From Melioribacteraceae bacterium (GTDB lineage: Bacteria; Bacteroidota; Ignavibacteria; Ignavibacteriales; Melioribacteraceae), in contig JAHBUP010000001.1 of the NCBI GenBank assembly GCA_019638015.1, positions 2,202,424 through 2,266,423 of the forward strand: a stretch of 64,000 nt of DNA, given 5' to 3'. Under the pieces are notes generated by a model. It did no database searches. It worked only from the letters and a program-made list of their open reading frames with translations, and was not told the DNA's origin. A program made the translations under genes and the position numbers. Positions 28,001-37,124 of this stretch are shown here, in pieces. How positions within the stretch are numbered: the stretch's first letter is position 1; every line of letters begins with the position of its first letter.

Positions 28001-28476
28001 CTCGTTAGTGTAAAATCGCGGTTTGTTCCTAAACTAAATCCGCGAATTAGGGCTCCACTTCTTTGAATTTCCTTCCCAAAAATTGATTCGGCACTATATT
28101 GATTTTGAGTATCAGAACTAAGTTTAATTTCACGGGTATTGCTTTCGGGGTTTACTATCAAATATCTTCTTTTATACTCTTTTTTTATTCCAGTATTAAT
28201 TGATTGATATTTCACAATAACTGTATCTTTTATTGTATAATCTTCCAACTGTAATGAAAAAAATGCTTGTGAATAATTGATACGATACTGATTAGATGAA
28301 AGTTTTCTATTATTTATAAAAACCGATTCTGAGAAGGGTACAATGTTTAACGAATTTAGTATATACTTATTATCTAGACGCACAAAAAATGTATCACTCA
28401 CGTTACTGAATGAATGATATCTTTGTGCAAATGAAGCAGAAAATGAAATAATTATCAGAAGAAAAATTTTTTTCAC
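25033..28476 (-). CDS. Very large outer-membrane beta-barrel-like protein of unknown function
   Basis: About 1,147 residues, entirely rich in alternating hydrophobic/polar beta-strand patterns with many aromatic strand ends, ending in an aromatic residue (A-F-F) as outer-membrane barrels do. The GTG at 28476 gives a textbook signal peptide (M-K-K, hydrophobic core, A-S-F-A-Q); the frame stays open to a TTG at 28524. A segment near residues 300-340 contains L-D-G-E-x-L-x-R-G-x-x-N-D-Y-T-I-D-Y, and near 860 there is a calcium-loop-like D-L-N-N-N-G-I-P-E-E-N-E-F. I do not recognise a named family. It directly follows the permease genes, so it may be part of, or exported by, that system; this is inference. 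Confidence 0.75.
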   Translation of the reverse strand: MKKIFLLIIISFSASFAQRYHSFSNVSDTFFVRLDNKYILNSLNIVPFSESVFINNRKLSSNQYRINYSQAFFSLQLEDYTIKDTVIVKYQSINTGIKKEYKRRYLIVNPESNTREIKLSSDTQNQYSAESIFGKEIQRSGALIRGFSLGTNRDFTLTSGLRLQLNGKLADDITIVAALTDENTPIQPEGSTETLDELDKVFIELRHPNAAGTFGDYDYNIGSGEFSKINRKLQGLKGEFIFEEHSGSVAIAGSKGKYNSNNFLGSDGNQGPYRLYGSNNERNIIIIAGSEKVFLDGEQLRRGENNDYTIDYSNSEVTFTPKRLITSASRITIDFEYTDQSFKRNFIGANTNSLFLNKKLGINLSFYRDGDDENNPIDFAFTEEDNSILKNAGDDRLRTSKSGVTIAPLDSLGKSLGNYYKVDTLLENTRHTYYVYSPSNINSIYNITFTFVGEGAGDYIKESLGVYKFAGLRKGNYLPVIFLPMPQLKQIANLTINSQLTENIKLSLDLSGSSFDKNTISNLDDNDNYGYARLFLFEILPHELNLFGNNLGRISAQIKDRFIEDSYSSLDRVDNVEFNRNYNLDLANTGNQILRELSFNYKPINNFNIDSKYGYIKQGEQFSADRYSTRVNFIKEKNYGFNYEIDYVSSASGNNLSNWNKQNGSFYYSFWHIKPGIEFLYDYKNDSNIDGKTAITSFRFSEIKPFVEIVSLKGVELKTTFSLRDEWFPLNNELQKQSKSFLWGIQGQFRLINEISNSISITFRKKDFTKPFVEQGYRDSETILLQTQNRLTLFNNFIIGDIYYQASSEQTARLEKIFVRVPKGSGNYIYLGDLNNNGIPEENEFQLTLYEGDYALVTIPSDKLYPVMDLKGNTRWKLDFNRITKSNNLWSAILSPLSSETSWRIEENSKDPVTSNIYLLKLSTFLSDSTTIRGSQVFQQDFNLFQTNNEFSVRMRFQQRKTLNQYSGGNEKGYFKEKSLRVRFRLIEEFNTQTDFINTTDNLTAPISSGRARLINKNELVADFSYRPSRKYEVGLKLNVGEIKDNFPIVASLVSQNSQTLRYTFSLEEIGRLRIELERNELNSNNKLDVLPFEITKGNVVGKNYFWRAFFDFRISELIQTSVNYDGRLQGKGRVINTFRAEARAFF

Positions 28477-28538
28477 AAAAATATTTGTTTTAATTAGCCG
28501 GATAAATCTATTCCTTCTCTCCAATCAAAACAATAACT

Positions 28539-29765
28539 TTATTCGTACCGGAGTGCTTCGATAGGATCCAAATTTGAAGCTTTAACAGCAGGGTAAACAC
28601 CAAATACAATCCCAACAAAAGTAGTTACAAATAATCCGATTGCTATCCACTCAACCGGTAATACTACAGAGACCCCGAGTACTAACGCTACCAAATTACC
28701 CCCAATTAATCCAAGTATAATTCCTATCAATCCACCCAGCCAGCTTAATGTCACTGCTTCCACAACAAATTGAGTAAGGATCGATTGTTTCCGGGCACCA
28801 ATCGCTTTCCGAATTCCTATTTCTTTAGTCCTCTCTGTAACAGATACGAGCATGATATTCATAATTCCAATACCGGCGGCTAAAAGTGCAATAAAAGCTA
28901 TTACTCCGGCTCCAAGTTTAAAATATTTGGTTATGTCGTTAAACTGATCAATTAACTGTTCGTTAGTAATAATTTCAAAGTCATTTTCTTCGTAACCCTT
29001 CAATTTTCTTATTTTTCTCATCGCGGTTATTGTTTCCTCCATCGTAGCGGCAATTAATTCTTTGCTTGGTGCTACTACAATAATAGAAGCGCTCCTTTCT
29101 GTACCAAAACATTTCTGAAAAGTTGATACAGGAATCAAAATGAAATTGTCCTGCGATTGCCCCATTATTGATCCTCTTTTCTCAAAATAACCAATGACCT
29201 CAAAATTGAAATTCTCTATTTTAATTGATTGACCAACCGGATTAATGTTTCTAAAAAATTTCTCAACCATATCATAACCAAGTACTGCTACAGGGCGAGA
29301 ATATTCTATATCAGGCTTACTTAATACTCTTCCCCCGCCCAGCTTCAAATCAAAGGCAGCGTTAAGTTCCAGATTGGCACCAGCGATACTTACTGATGGA
29401 TTTGTTTTCACATTTCCAACACGAACTACTTTACCACCAGTTGTTACTTGAACACCAATGGCACTTGGCATTGTTGTCATTTCTCTTAATCTTTCACCAT
29501 CTTCAACTTCGAGATCCTTTCTATTTCTATATTGACGCCGACTGTGCGGCCCCATTTGTATAGCGGGATATTTTTGTATTATAAAATTTGTTGTTCCTAT
29601 TTGATTAAAAGTGTTTTCTACACTCTTTTGAATGGCGCTTATTGCCGTCATTACAATTATTATTGAAAATAACCCAACAGCAATTCCTAGCAGAGTAAGT
29701 ATTGATCGGAGTTTACTTCCCCTAATTGAGTTGATGGCTAATTTCACACTTTCCAAAAACTGCAT
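28539..29765 (-). CDS. MacB-type ABC permease (FtsX fold), copy B2
   Basis: A 408-residue protein with the MacB/FtsX permease plan: an N-terminal helix in R-S-I-L-T-L-L-G-I, a large periplasmic MacB_PCD domain (about 45-260), and three C-terminal helices with the cytoplasmic R-T-K-E-I-G-I-R-K-A-I-G-A-R coupling motif near 315-328. There is no fused ATPase domain, so it needs the separate ATPase encoded at 33641. It is most like the permease at 31159 (both start with S-V-x-x-A and share the Q-x-G-x-x-N-F-x-I-Q-K segment). The start overlaps the preceding permease stop by one base. Confidence 0.9.
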   Translation of the reverse strand: MQFLESVKLAINSIRGSKLRSILTLLGIAVGLFSIIIVMTAISAIQKSVENTFNQIGTTNFIIQKYPAIQMGPHSRRQYRNRKDLEVEDGERLREMTTMPSAIGVQVTTGGKVVRVGNVKTNPSVSIAGANLELNAAFDLKLGGGRVLSKPDIEYSRPVAVLGYDMVEKFFRNINPVGQSIKIENFNFEVIGYFEKRGSIMGQSQDNFILIPVSTFQKCFGTERSASIIVVAPSKELIAATMEETITAMRKIRKLKGYEENDFEIITNEQLIDQFNDITKYFKLGAGVIAFIALLAAGIGIMNIMLVSVTERTKEIGIRKAIGARKQSILTQFVVEAVTLSWLGGLIGIILGLIGGNLVALVLGVSVVLPVEWIAIGLFVTTFVGIVFGVYPAVKASNLDPIEALRYE

Positions 29766-31000
29766 TATTCGTACCTCAGCGCGTCAACCGGATTTAATCT
29801 TGATGCTTTCCAGGCTGGCAAATAACCTGAGATAAGTCCAACTACAATTGAAATAACTAACGCAATTACAACAACATTTAGGGGCATTGATGTTGGTAAA
29901 AATTGATTAATTATTAGGCTTAATGGGAATGAAATAATTATACCGATAATTCCTCCTAAAAGACATAAGACCGCGGCTTCAGTTAAAAATTGCAGAAGTA
30001 TTGACCATGTTTTTGCCCCAATAGCTTTCCGAATACCAATTTCCTTTGTTCTTTCCGTAACCGATACAAACATTATATTCATTATTCCAATTGCGCCTAC
30101 AAACAAAGATAATGCTGTAATTAAAATTCCGGCATAGGCAATTATACCGACTGTTTGGTCATACATCTCTTTTAATGCTTCTTGTTGATTTATAGCAAAA
30201 TCATCCTCTTTATCAGGTGGTACTTTTCGAATAATTCTCATAGCGGCAATAACTTCTTCCTTTACATCTTCAACATCGCCGGCATCACCAACTTTAATAT
30301 CAATTCTAAGTCTATCGCGCGTATCGCCAAACACTTTTTCAAAAGCTTTCATCGGCATGATAATCTGACCATCGGCACTGAACGATCCTAAAAACCCGCT
30401 CCCCTGCTTTTCGAGAACACCAATGACAGTAGTTGTTACATTATTGATTTTTATATTTTTATTTATAGGGTCTTCATTAGGAAACAACTCATTTTCGATA
30501 TCCTTCCCTATAATGCAAAATCGCCGCCCAGCATTAGCATCTGATTCAGTAAAAAATCTCCCCTTCTCAAGAGACATCTGCGAAGTTTTTTCATACTCCT
30601 CATTCGTGCCATAGACCATAGTGGAGCTTACCGATTTTTCTTTTCTTTTAACATTGGCTCCAAAAGATCTTTTGTTGGGTGCCATTGCCTCATAGTTTTT
30701 GAGCATTTCTCGGAGTCTGGTATACTGGCTATAGGTAATATTTTTTCTATTCCGGAATTTATTCCAGTCCCCCATAGTTGCCCAAGGGAATTTATCAACG
30801 TAGAGTACATCACTTCCCAGTGAGGAGATAGAACTCACAAATGCTTCACGTAAACCAACAATAGCGGTGGACATAGTTGTGACAGCGACGATACCTATTA
30901 TTATTCCGAGTGTGGTTAATATTGAGCGCATTTTATTGGCTCTGATGGCTCTAAAAGAAATCGATACAACTTCTCTGAACTCGATGAAGAAGTTTTTCAT
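29765..31000 (-). CDS. MacB-type ABC permease (FtsX fold), copy A2
   Basis: A 411-residue permease with the N-terminal S-F-R-A-I-R-A-N-K-M-R-S-I-L-T-T-L-G-I helix start, a periplasmic MacB_PCD domain and the R-T-K-E-I-G-I-R-K-A-I-G-A-K coupling motif before the C-terminal helices. It pairs most closely with the permease at 32391, sharing the L-G-S-D-x-L-Y-x-D-K-x-x-W segment that the B copies lack. It would form a heterodimer with the adjacent B copy. About 158 bases separate it from the upstream pair; that gap contains a hairpin. Confidence 0.9.
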   Translation of the reverse strand: MKNFFIEFREVVSISFRAIRANKMRSILTTLGIIIGIVAVTTMSTAIVGLREAFVSSISSLGSDVLYVDKFPWATMGDWNKFRNRKNITYSQYTRLREMLKNYEAMAPNKRSFGANVKRKEKSVSSTMVYGTNEEYEKTSQMSLEKGRFFTESDANAGRRFCIIGKDIENELFPNEDPINKNIKINNVTTTVIGVLEKQGSGFLGSFSADGQIIMPMKAFEKVFGDTRDRLRIDIKVGDAGDVEDVKEEVIAAMRIIRKVPPDKEDDFAINQQEALKEMYDQTVGIIAYAGILITALSLFVGAIGIMNIMFVSVTERTKEIGIRKAIGAKTWSILLQFLTEAAVLCLLGGIIGIIISFPLSLIINQFLPTSMPLNVVVIALVISIVVGLISGYLPAWKASRLNPVDALRYE

Positions 31001-31113
31001 GTTTTATTAGAAATGTTTTGTTTCAATATAATGAATACTTTAAAACTAAAAAAGGGATTATTAATTTATGATAGGTTAATGAAATTTACAGAGGCAGTTT
31101 TTTGAAATTTAAG

Positions 31114-31151
31114 TCTCATGGTCACAATCACAAAAAATTATGACCATGAGA
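31114..31151. terminator. Perfect 11-bp hairpin between the two permease pairs
   Basis: TCTCATGGTCA (31114-31124) and TGACCATGAGA (31141-31151) are exact inverted repeats with a 16-base loop, starting eight bases past the stop of the upstream permease pair. On the minus strand no long T-run follows, so it may be a weak terminator, an RNA-processing or stabilising hairpin, or a protein site. It could lower expression of the second pair. Confidence 0.4.
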
Positions 31152-31158
31152 TTAATTT

Positions 31159-32391
31159 TTATTCATAGCGAAGTGCATCAATCGGATCGAGATTTGAAGC
31201 TTTATAAGCCGGGTACGTCCCGAAAACCATTCCTATAACAACACAAAGAATTACTCCAATAATTACCCAATCTATTGGTATAACAGCAGTTGCGTTGAGA
31301 AAAGATCCGGCAAGATTTCCTACAACTACACCTAAAAATATTCCAACGAATCCGCCAAGTAAACTTAGAGTTACCGCTTCAACCAAAAATTGAATAAGAA
31401 TATTTATTTTTCTCGCACCGATCGCTTTTCTAATCCCTATCTCTTTTGTTCGCTCAGTAACACTAACTAACATTATATTCATAATTCCAACACCCGCTGC
31501 AAGAAGTGCTATTGCGCCAACTACAATTGAACCTATTCTAACTCCTGATGTTATATCATTAATTTGTGTGAGTACTTGTTCATTCGAATGAATCTCAAAA
31601 TCATTTTCCTCACCAGCGGCAACTTTTCTTATTGTTCGAAAATATCCTTCTGTAAATTCAATTAATTCATTATAGGTGCTTTTATCAGCCGCCATAACTG
31701 TGATATTCACACTTCTCGAATACTTTCCGTAAAACGATTGAAATGTGGTAATTGGAATTATCGCAAAGTTATCCTGACTTTGACCAAATATTGCGCCTTG
31801 TGATTCTAGAACTCCAATCACTTTTAATTTCTGATTATCAACTTTAACATATTGATCTACAGGATTGACATTTGGGAAAAGTTTTTTTGCTACATCGGCA
31901 CCCAATACAACAAAATTTTGATAACTATTTACATCTCTATCATTAATTCCTCTTCCATCCTCAATAATCCATTTATTATTTGGAAAAGCTTCCGGAGTAC
32001 ACCCACACAACATTACATTTGGGTTTGTTTCAAGATTGCCAACCTTAAATTGTCTTCCAAAATTCCATTGTTCGGCACCAACAGATTGAGCCTCAACAAG
32101 TTTTTCCTTGAGTTTATAATATTCCTCAAGAGTAATATCGGGTCTATTTCTATACTTGGCCCGTTCACTCGGTCCGCCGGTTTGCACTGCCGGCCATTTT
32201 TGAATTTGAAAAGTATTTTGACCTAATTGAGAAACACCTTTCTCAATTGTAGTTTGCAGCATTTCGATAACTGTACTGATGGCAATTATAGAAAATATGC
32301 CCACAATAATTCCAAGTATAGTTAATACTGAACGCAATCTATTTGCTTTCAGGGAAGATAAAGCAACACTTACTGTTTCGCCTAGTCTCAT
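31159..32391 (-). CDS. MacB-type ABC permease (FtsX fold), copy B1
   Basis: A 410-residue permease with the same architecture as its neighbours: R-S-V-L-T-I-L-G-I in the first helix, a periplasmic MacB_PCD domain, and R-T-K-E-I-G-I-R-K-A-I-G-A-R before three C-terminal helices. It is the closest relative of the copy at 28539. The start codon overlaps the stop of copy A1 by one base, so A1 and B1 should be made in equal amounts and probably dimerise. Confidence 0.9.
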   Translation of the reverse strand: MRLGETVSVALSSLKANRLRSVLTILGIIVGIFSIIAISTVIEMLQTTIEKGVSQLGQNTFQIQKWPAVQTGGPSERAKYRNRPDITLEEYYKLKEKLVEAQSVGAEQWNFGRQFKVGNLETNPNVMLCGCTPEAFPNNKWIIEDGRGINDRDVNSYQNFVVLGADVAKKLFPNVNPVDQYVKVDNQKLKVIGVLESQGAIFGQSQDNFAIIPITTFQSFYGKYSRSVNITVMAADKSTYNELIEFTEGYFRTIRKVAAGEENDFEIHSNEQVLTQINDITSGVRIGSIVVGAIALLAAGVGIMNIMLVSVTERTKEIGIRKAIGARKINILIQFLVEAVTLSLLGGFVGIFLGVVVGNLAGSFLNATAVIPIDWVIIGVILCVVIGMVFGTYPAYKASNLDPIDALRYE

Positions 32392-33629
32392 TATTCATAC
32401 CTCAACGCTTCTACCGGATCTAATTTTGCCGCGGTATAAGCGGGGGCAAAACCAGACACAACTCCGGTTGCTAATGATATAATTATTGCAAGAATTAGTG
32501 CATCAATCTGAATTGTTGTCGGCAGAAATTGATCTATTATCATGCTTAAAATAATTGCTATTATTAAACCAATGATGCCTCCAATTAAACATATAATCGC
32601 AGATTCAGAAATAAACTGAGTTAAGATTGTTCTCCGCTTGGCACCAATGGCCTTTCTCACACCAATTTCTTTTGTTCTTTCTTTTACTGAAACGAACATA
32701 ATATTCATAATTCCTATTGCACCCACAAACAAAGAGAGCCCTGTAATAAACAATCCTGCTATTTGAATCACACTTACAGTTTGGTTAATTGTATTTAATA
32801 AGCCTTCCTGCTGGTTTACGGAAAAATCATTTGGCTCATTATAACGCAGACCTCGAATTCTTCTAATGATACCGATTGCTTCTTCCTTTGTTGCTTCAAC
32901 CAGCTGACTATTTTGTGCGCGAACATTAATTGTAATGCTTCTGAAAAATTCGGTTTGGAAGTATTTAAAAATATTTTGAATAGGGGTAAATGCCTGGTTG
33001 TCAGGATTAAAATTTCCCATAACCCAACTGCCCTGTTCCTCGAGAATACCTATCACTTTGAACTTATGGCCTCTAACCTTAATTTCCTCATTTAATCCGC
33101 CCCCACGAGGGAAAAGCTTCTTTGCAATTTCACTACCTAATACAATAACATTTCTGCCGCCATTACTTTCGAGTTCATTAAAAAATCTTCCCTCGCTAAA
33201 TGTCAGGTTTGTAGTATTAATATATTCATCGGTTGTTCCCTGAACAATTATATACTCTACGAGATTTTCTTTGAATTTTAAAGTTTGATTAGACCAAACT
33301 GTTGGAGCAATTGCCGCCGGAAGTTTTGCCAATTCTTTATAACGCTCATAATCGTCAAGGTCTAAATTTTTTCTATTCCTCAATTCCCACCAGGGTGTAT
33401 CGTTATTAAACCACTCCCATTTATCGATATAAAGATTATCGGAACCTAAAGATGCAACTCCGGTTTGAAACGCATTATCGATACCTTTAATGGCTGTGGA
33501 CATTAATACTACTGAAGTAACGCCAATAACAATACCCAGGGTCGTTAATATAGATCGTACTTTGTTTGCACGAATCGCACGAAGCGAAATCAACAACCCC
33601 TCTTTAAGTTCAAATAGATAATTTCTCAT
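32391..33629 (-). CDS. MacB-type ABC permease (FtsX fold), copy A1
   Basis: A 412-residue permease, first of the four. It has S-L-R-A-I-R-A-N-K-V-R-S-I-L-T-T-L-G-I at the first helix, the periplasmic domain with an unusually tryptophan-rich stretch around residues 68-82, and R-T-K-E-I-G-V-R-K-A-I-G-A-K before the C-terminal helices. It lies 11 bases after the ATPase gene. It is most similar to the copy at 29765. MacB-type permeases transmit ATPase movement to the periplasm rather than passing substrate through the membrane. Confidence 0.9.
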   Translation of the reverse strand: MRNYLFELKEGLLISLRAIRANKVRSILTTLGIVIGVTSVVLMSTAIKGIDNAFQTGVASLGSDNLYIDKWEWFNNDTPWWELRNRKNLDLDDYERYKELAKLPAAIAPTVWSNQTLKFKENLVEYIIVQGTTDEYINTTNLTFSEGRFFNELESNGGRNVIVLGSEIAKKLFPRGGGLNEEIKVRGHKFKVIGILEEQGSWVMGNFNPDNQAFTPIQNIFKYFQTEFFRSITINVRAQNSQLVEATKEEAIGIIRRIRGLRYNEPNDFSVNQQEGLLNTINQTVSVIQIAGLFITGLSLFVGAIGIMNIMFVSVKERTKEIGVRKAIGAKRRTILTQFISESAIICLIGGIIGLIIAIILSMIIDQFLPTTIQIDALILAIIISLATGVVSGFAPAYTAAKLDPVEALRYE

Positions 33630-33640
33630 TTTATTTCCGG

Positions 33641-34363
33641 TTATTTTTTTGATTCGCCATTCTTCTTCGGTACATATCTTTGAGTAACATGTTCATCTTT
33701 TTCAATCATACCATCTCTAATTCTTATAATTCTTTCCGCATGTTCGGCAATATATTCTTCGTGAGTTACAAGAATGATTGTGTTACCCTGTTCGTAAATT
33801 TCATTAAATAATGCCATTATATCTTCACCGGTTTTTGTATCAAGATTTCCAGTTGGTTCATCAGCCAAAATAATTGCCGGTTCTGTGACAAGAGCTCTTG
33901 CTATAGCAACTCGCTGCCTCTGTCCGCCGGAGAGTTCATTCGGTCTATGATGAATTCGATCCGATAACCCTACATGTTCAAGCGCGAGCCGTGCTCTTTC
34001 TTTTCTTTGAGATGAAGGGACTCCGGCATAAATTAACGGTAGTTCTACATTGTGCAACGCGTCCGATCTTGGCAATAAATTAAAAGTTTGAAATACAAAT
34101 CCAATTTCTCTATTCCTAATTTTCGCCAATTCATTATCATTCATCTGGCTAACATTTACATCCTTGAATGCATAAAGTCCTTTTGTTGGAGTATCCAAAC
34201 AACCAAGTATATTCATCAATGTTGATTTACCCGAACCGGAAGGACCCATAATTGCCACATACTCATTCTTATCAATTTTTAACGAAACATCTGCTAAGGC
34301 ATGCACTTCCTCGGATCCAACCTGATATATTTTTGCTATATGTTCTATGTTTATGATATTCAT
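33641..34363 (-). CDS. ABC ATPase of MacB/LolD type
   Basis: A 240-residue ATPase with all catalytic motifs intact: Walker [11 protein letters not shown]-loop [10 protein letters not shown], signature [14 protein letters not shown], Walker [13 protein letters not shown] and switch H in V-T-H-E. The sequence around G-C-L-D-x-P-T-x-G is typical of the MacB/LolD subfamily, which drives extrusion from the periplasm or lipoprotein release. It is the only ATPase for the four adjacent permeases and lies between the MacA-like adaptor gene and the permeases. Confidence 0.94.
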   Translation of the reverse strand: MNIINIEHIAKIYQVGSEEVHALADVSLKIDKNEYVAIMGPSGSGKSTLMNILGCLDTPTKGLYAFKDVNVSQMNDNELAKIRNREIGFVFQTFNLLPRSDALHNVELPLIYAGVPSSQRKERARLALEHVGLSDRIHHRPNELSGGQRQRVAIARALVTEPAIILADEPTGNLDTKTGEDIMALFNEIYEQGNTIILVTHEEYIAEHAERIIRIRDGMIEKDEHVTQRYVPKKNGESKK

Positions 34364-34392
34364 TTTTTTACCATTATGGTTAAATAATCTCT

Positions 34393-35667
34393 TTATTTAT
34401 TCTTATCCGTTTTCGCCTTAGCCTGAACAGATACTTTTTTATCTGCTTCCAATTCTTTAGAAATTGCTCTATATGGACCGCTCACAACTTCTTCTCCCCC
34501 TTTTAATCCACTTATAATTTCAATATATGAATCGTCGCTTATACCTGTCTTCACTTCAACTTTTTTAGCGACATTGTTTTCTATAAGGAATACTACTTCT
34601 TGAGGCTTATTATCTTTTCCATTTTTTACTTTTGGAGCGGCTTCATCATCCTCGCCTTCAGGTTTTGGTACAAATGCCATACGAGCGGTAACGCTTTGAA
34701 TCGGAACAGTGATAACATTCTGTTTTGTTTCCGTTTGAATATCTGCGTCGCACGACATACCCGGTCTAGTTTTTGCATCTGGATCATTCAATAAAATTCT
34801 TACTTCAAAATTCACTACTTCGTCCTGTGTACCAAGTCCTTTTGTAAGGGCACTATTACCAATTTGAGTAACTATACCTTTCAATTCCTTATCACCAAAT
34901 GCATCAACTTTGATTTTTGCTGTATCACCAACAGAAACAAGCACAACATCATTTTCATCAACTTCTACTCTCGCTTCCATCTGAGTTAAATCTGCAACTG
35001 TAAGCATTTGAGTACCTGGGCTGAATCCACTGCCAAGCACTCTCTCACCCAGTTCAATACTAAGCTGGCTCACTGTTCCATCCATTGGTGCGGTAACATA
35101 GGTTTTGTTAAGATTTTCAACCGCTTCTTTTAATGCAGCTTCTGCTTGAACAACATATGATTTTTGAGAATTAACCTGTCCAAGTGTTTGAAGATAAATA
35201 GCTTTTGATGATTCTAATTCAGCGTCACTAGCAAGTTTCTTCTCATATAGTCCCTGCATTCTCTTATAATCAGATTCCACTTTATTAAGAGTAGCACTCG
35301 TTGAACTTAGGGATGCTCGTGATTGATCTAAAGCAGCTTGAGCTCTATTTCTTTGTGCTTCATAAATATCCGGTTTAATCCTAACAAGAAGTTGTCCTCT
35401 GCGAACTTTATCCCCTTCTTTAATTGGTAATTGTACAACTTCACCAGTTGCCTCAGCACTAATTTTAACTTGATAAACTGGATTAATTTTTCCTGTTGCA
35501 GAAACAACCTGTGTAACTGTTCTTTTCTCAGCTTTTTCAGTTTGCACAATTATTATTTCTTCTTTATTCCCGGAAACAAATACTAGTACTATTATAATTA
35601 CTAATAACAGTCCTAATCCGCCGAATATAAAAAGTTTCTTTTTCGATTTCTTGCTGCCGTTAGCCAT
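34393..35667 (-). CDS. MacA-like periplasmic adaptor (membrane fusion protein)
   Basis: A 424-residue HlyD/MacA-family adaptor: a Lys-rich cytoplasmic start, one membrane anchor at about 11-30, a split lipoyl domain ([10 protein letters not shown] ... V-T-A-P-M-D-G-T-V), a long coiled-coil hairpin of about 100 residues between the halves, then beta-barrel and membrane-proximal domains. An acidic/charged insert around residues 330-350 is unusual. It links the inner-membrane ABC complex to the TolC-like channel. The gene is between the tolC-like and ATPase genes in one operon. Confidence 0.92.
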   Translation of the reverse strand: MANGSKKSKKKLFIFGGLGLLLVIIIVLVFVSGNKEEIIIVQTEKAEKRTVTQVVSATGKINPVYQVKISAEATGEVVQLPIKEGDKVRRGQLLVRIKPDIYEAQRNRAQAALDQSRASLSSTSATLNKVESDYKRMQGLYEKKLASDAELESSKAIYLQTLGQVNSQKSYVVQAEAALKEAVENLNKTYVTAPMDGTVSQLSIELGERVLGSGFSPGTQMLTVADLTQMEARVEVDENDVVLVSVGDTAKIKVDAFGDKELKGIVTQIGNSALTKGLGTQDEVVNFEVRILLNDPDAKTRPGMSCDADIQTETKQNVITVPIQSVTARMAFVPKPEGEDDEAAPKVKNGKDNKPQEVVFLIENNVAKKVEVKTGISDDSYIEIISGLKGGEEVVSGPYRAISKELEADKKVSVQAKAKTDKNK

Positions 35668-35690
35668 TTCTATTAACTCCTTGAAATTAT

Positions 35691-37037
35691 TTATTCATAC
35701 TTAGAAAACTCTAATTTACCGAGTGCGTTGTTTAATTTATAATACTGGCGATAAAACTCGAATGAAGCATTTATTTGATTTCGCTGCGCATCAATATTAT
35801 CTCTGTTAGCCTGTAGTACTTCTAAAATTGTTGCCGAGCCAAGGTTATATCTCTCTTGATTAATTTTCTGATTTTCCTGCGCGGCTGTAACATTTTTAAT
35901 TGCAACATCAAGACTTTTCTTAGCTGCGGTTAAATCTAAATAAGTTTGTTTTACTTCAATTTTTATTTGACGCTCAAGTTCTTGAACATCCTCTTTAACA
36001 TTCATAAAACTTATTTGTGAACTTTGAATTGCGGCTTCGGTATTGAAATTTGAAAAAATCGGGACCGAAAATGTCATTCCCACATTCAAAACTTTTCTGT
36101 CAAACAAGTTTGTAATTTTTGAGGCACCAGTGGAATATGAATAATCTAGAGATAATGTTGGGAATAAACCACTTTTTGCCATTGTTATGGCGTTTTCTGC
36201 TGCATTCATTTCTGAAAGTTTACTTTTATAATCCAATCGTTTATCTAAAGCGGATTTAACCATCAAATCCATACTCTCAAAATCATTTATATATGCATTG
36301 GTATCAACTGAGGTATCACTTTTAATAGGGTCAATCAATGAATAATCTTCAAGTACGTTTAGTGCTAAATAGCCAAGCAATTGGCTCTTAAGAGTCTCTG
36401 CAGTATTCTGTGCTTGTATAAGTATGAGTTCAGCATTACCTAATTGAACTTGGGCTGTATATACATCTGCAAGTGGTACCGAACCAAGTTGATTTCTTTC
36501 TGAAATTGTTTCATAAAGTTTTTTAAAGTATTTAACATTTTCCTCTCTAACTTTTAATAGGTCCTCAGCATTTAATACCATAAAGTAGAGATCAGTTGTT
36601 CTATAAACTATATCCTGCTTCATTTTTGAAATGCTGTATTCTGCGGCACTTAATAAATCTTTCTTTTGATATAATGATGATATGTTGGCTAAACCGTTGA
36701 ACAAAGTAACACCACCACCAATTCCGAGGCTATAGCTTCTGCTATCTACAGAAGATGCTGGAATAATAACGTCATTTCCAAAAAAGTCCCGCTGTGTTCC
36801 ACCAATGTCATCTACTTTTTGCCAGTTCCAACCTGCACGCGCACCTAAGTTTGGTAAAAAATCACCAATTGCAGATTTGTACTGACTTTCACTCACAGAA
36901 ATTGAATTCTTCATTTTTGTAAGCATGGTGTTTTTTTGAAGTGCAATCGTTATAGCATCGTTTAAAGTTAATCTCTTCTGAGCAGTTACCGGTACAATCA
37001 GCAAGACGGTTAAGAGAATTATCATCAATCGTTTCAT
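35691..37037 (-). CDS. TolC-like outer-membrane efflux protein
   Basis: A 448-residue outer-membrane factor with a signal peptide (cleavage after V-T-A-Q, about residue 20) and two homologous halves of long helices and short barrel strands, each with an L-x-x-A-I-x-x-A-L-x-x-N-type start (T-L-N-D-A-I-T-I-A-L-Q-K-N). The family forms trimeric exit ducts for tripartite exporters. It is the first gene of the exporter operon, 23 bases before the adaptor gene. Confidence 0.92.
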   Translation of the reverse strand: MKRLMIILLTVLLIVPVTAQKRLTLNDAITIALQKNTMLTKMKNSISVSESQYKSAIGDFLPNLGARAGWNWQKVDDIGGTQRDFFGNDVIIPASSVDSRSYSLGIGGGVTLFNGLANISSLYQKKDLLSAAEYSISKMKQDIVYRTTDLYFMVLNAEDLLKVREENVKYFKKLYETISERNQLGSVPLADVYTAQVQLGNAELILIQAQNTAETLKSQLLGYLALNVLEDYSLIDPIKSDTSVDTNAYINDFESMDLMVKSALDKRLDYKSKLSEMNAAENAITMAKSGLFPTLSLDYSYSTGASKITNLFDRKVLNVGMTFSVPIFSNFNTEAAIQSSQISFMNVKEDVQELERQIKIEVKQTYLDLTAAKKSLDVAIKNVTAAQENQKINQERYNLGSATILEVLQANRDNIDAQRNQINASFEFYRQYYKLNNALGKLEFSKYE

Positions 37038-37124
37038 TACAATCTCCTTTTAGAGTACTTTTTATAATTCTGTTTATTATGACGATGTTTAATAGATAAA
37101 AGTTACAGCAAATTTAGTTTATTT

